DNA of 5,046 nucleotides, from assembly GCA_003343815.1 (NCBI GenBank), contig QAKL01000039.1:1-5046 (forward strand), in the 5' to 3' direction. Both the position numbers and the translations under genes were made by a program. Source of the stretch: Clostridiales bacterium (GTDB lineage Bacteria > Bacillota > Peptococcia > Peptococcales > Peptococcaceae). Shown here one piece after another: positions 5,035-5,046 of the stretch. The stretch's first letter is position 1. Each line of letters begins with the position of its first letter. The notes below the pieces were generated by a model, which searched no databases, had not been told where the DNA came from, and was given only the letters and a program-made list of their open reading frames with translations.

Positions 5035-5046
5035 ATATAAAACGAG

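Noticed and set aside
5019..5041. TTGCAC and TATAAA near the right edge as a promoter
   Set aside because: The spacer is only 11 bases and the first box is part of a hairpin.

Overview
The window reads like a chromosomal stretch from a Bacillota (Firmicutes) bacterium. G+C is moderate by eye, genes carry strong GGAGG-type ribosome binding sites, and there is one intrinsic terminator and one clear sigma-A type promoter. A Negativicutes-like host is a guess from the general look of the proteins and could not be tested. Nothing here is a recognisable phage, transposon or CRISPR element.

Layout from left to right. (1) Positions 2-1717 (+) hold the 3' part of a SEL1-repeat gene whose reading frame is open to the left edge, so its true start lies outside the window. 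It has an unassigned helical N-terminal region, a low-complexity Ala/Glu/Pro linker and nine SEL1 repeats. (2) Positions 1718-1806 form a short spacer that contains what looks like a decayed copy of the start of a GNAT gene. (3) Positions 1807-2376 (+) encode a GNAT-family N-acetyltransferase. (4) Positions 2423-2851 (+) encode a small, highly charged helical protein with LEA/apolipoprotein-like 11-residue repeats. (5) An intrinsic terminator at 2854-2884 closes this rightward set. (6) The ribosome binding site of hemW (2895-4025, +) directly abuts the terminator T-tract. (7) A short-chain dehydrogenase/reductase gene (4033-4764, -) converges on hemW with a 7-bp gap. Its family features fit the FabG-like/EF-P 5-aminopentanone reductase (YmfI-type) group. 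(8) Positions 4765-5046 contain the SDR promoter and then a dense run of inverted repeats with no gene seen.

The three left genes lie on one strand with short gaps and end at one terminator, so they could be a transcription unit. SEL1 scaffold, acetyltransferase and LEA-like protein do not define a known pathway, and a functional link is only conjecture. HemW (heme chaperone) and the SDR look like ordinary housekeeping or accessory enzymes in separate units.

The points most worth a second look are the structured intergenic DNA at 4890-5034 with two mutually exclusive pairings, the Thr at the usual catalytic Asn position of the SDR, the GNAT start remnant at 1734-1793, and the terminator/RBS junction in front of hemW. 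I found no convincing evidence of a wholly new biological system.
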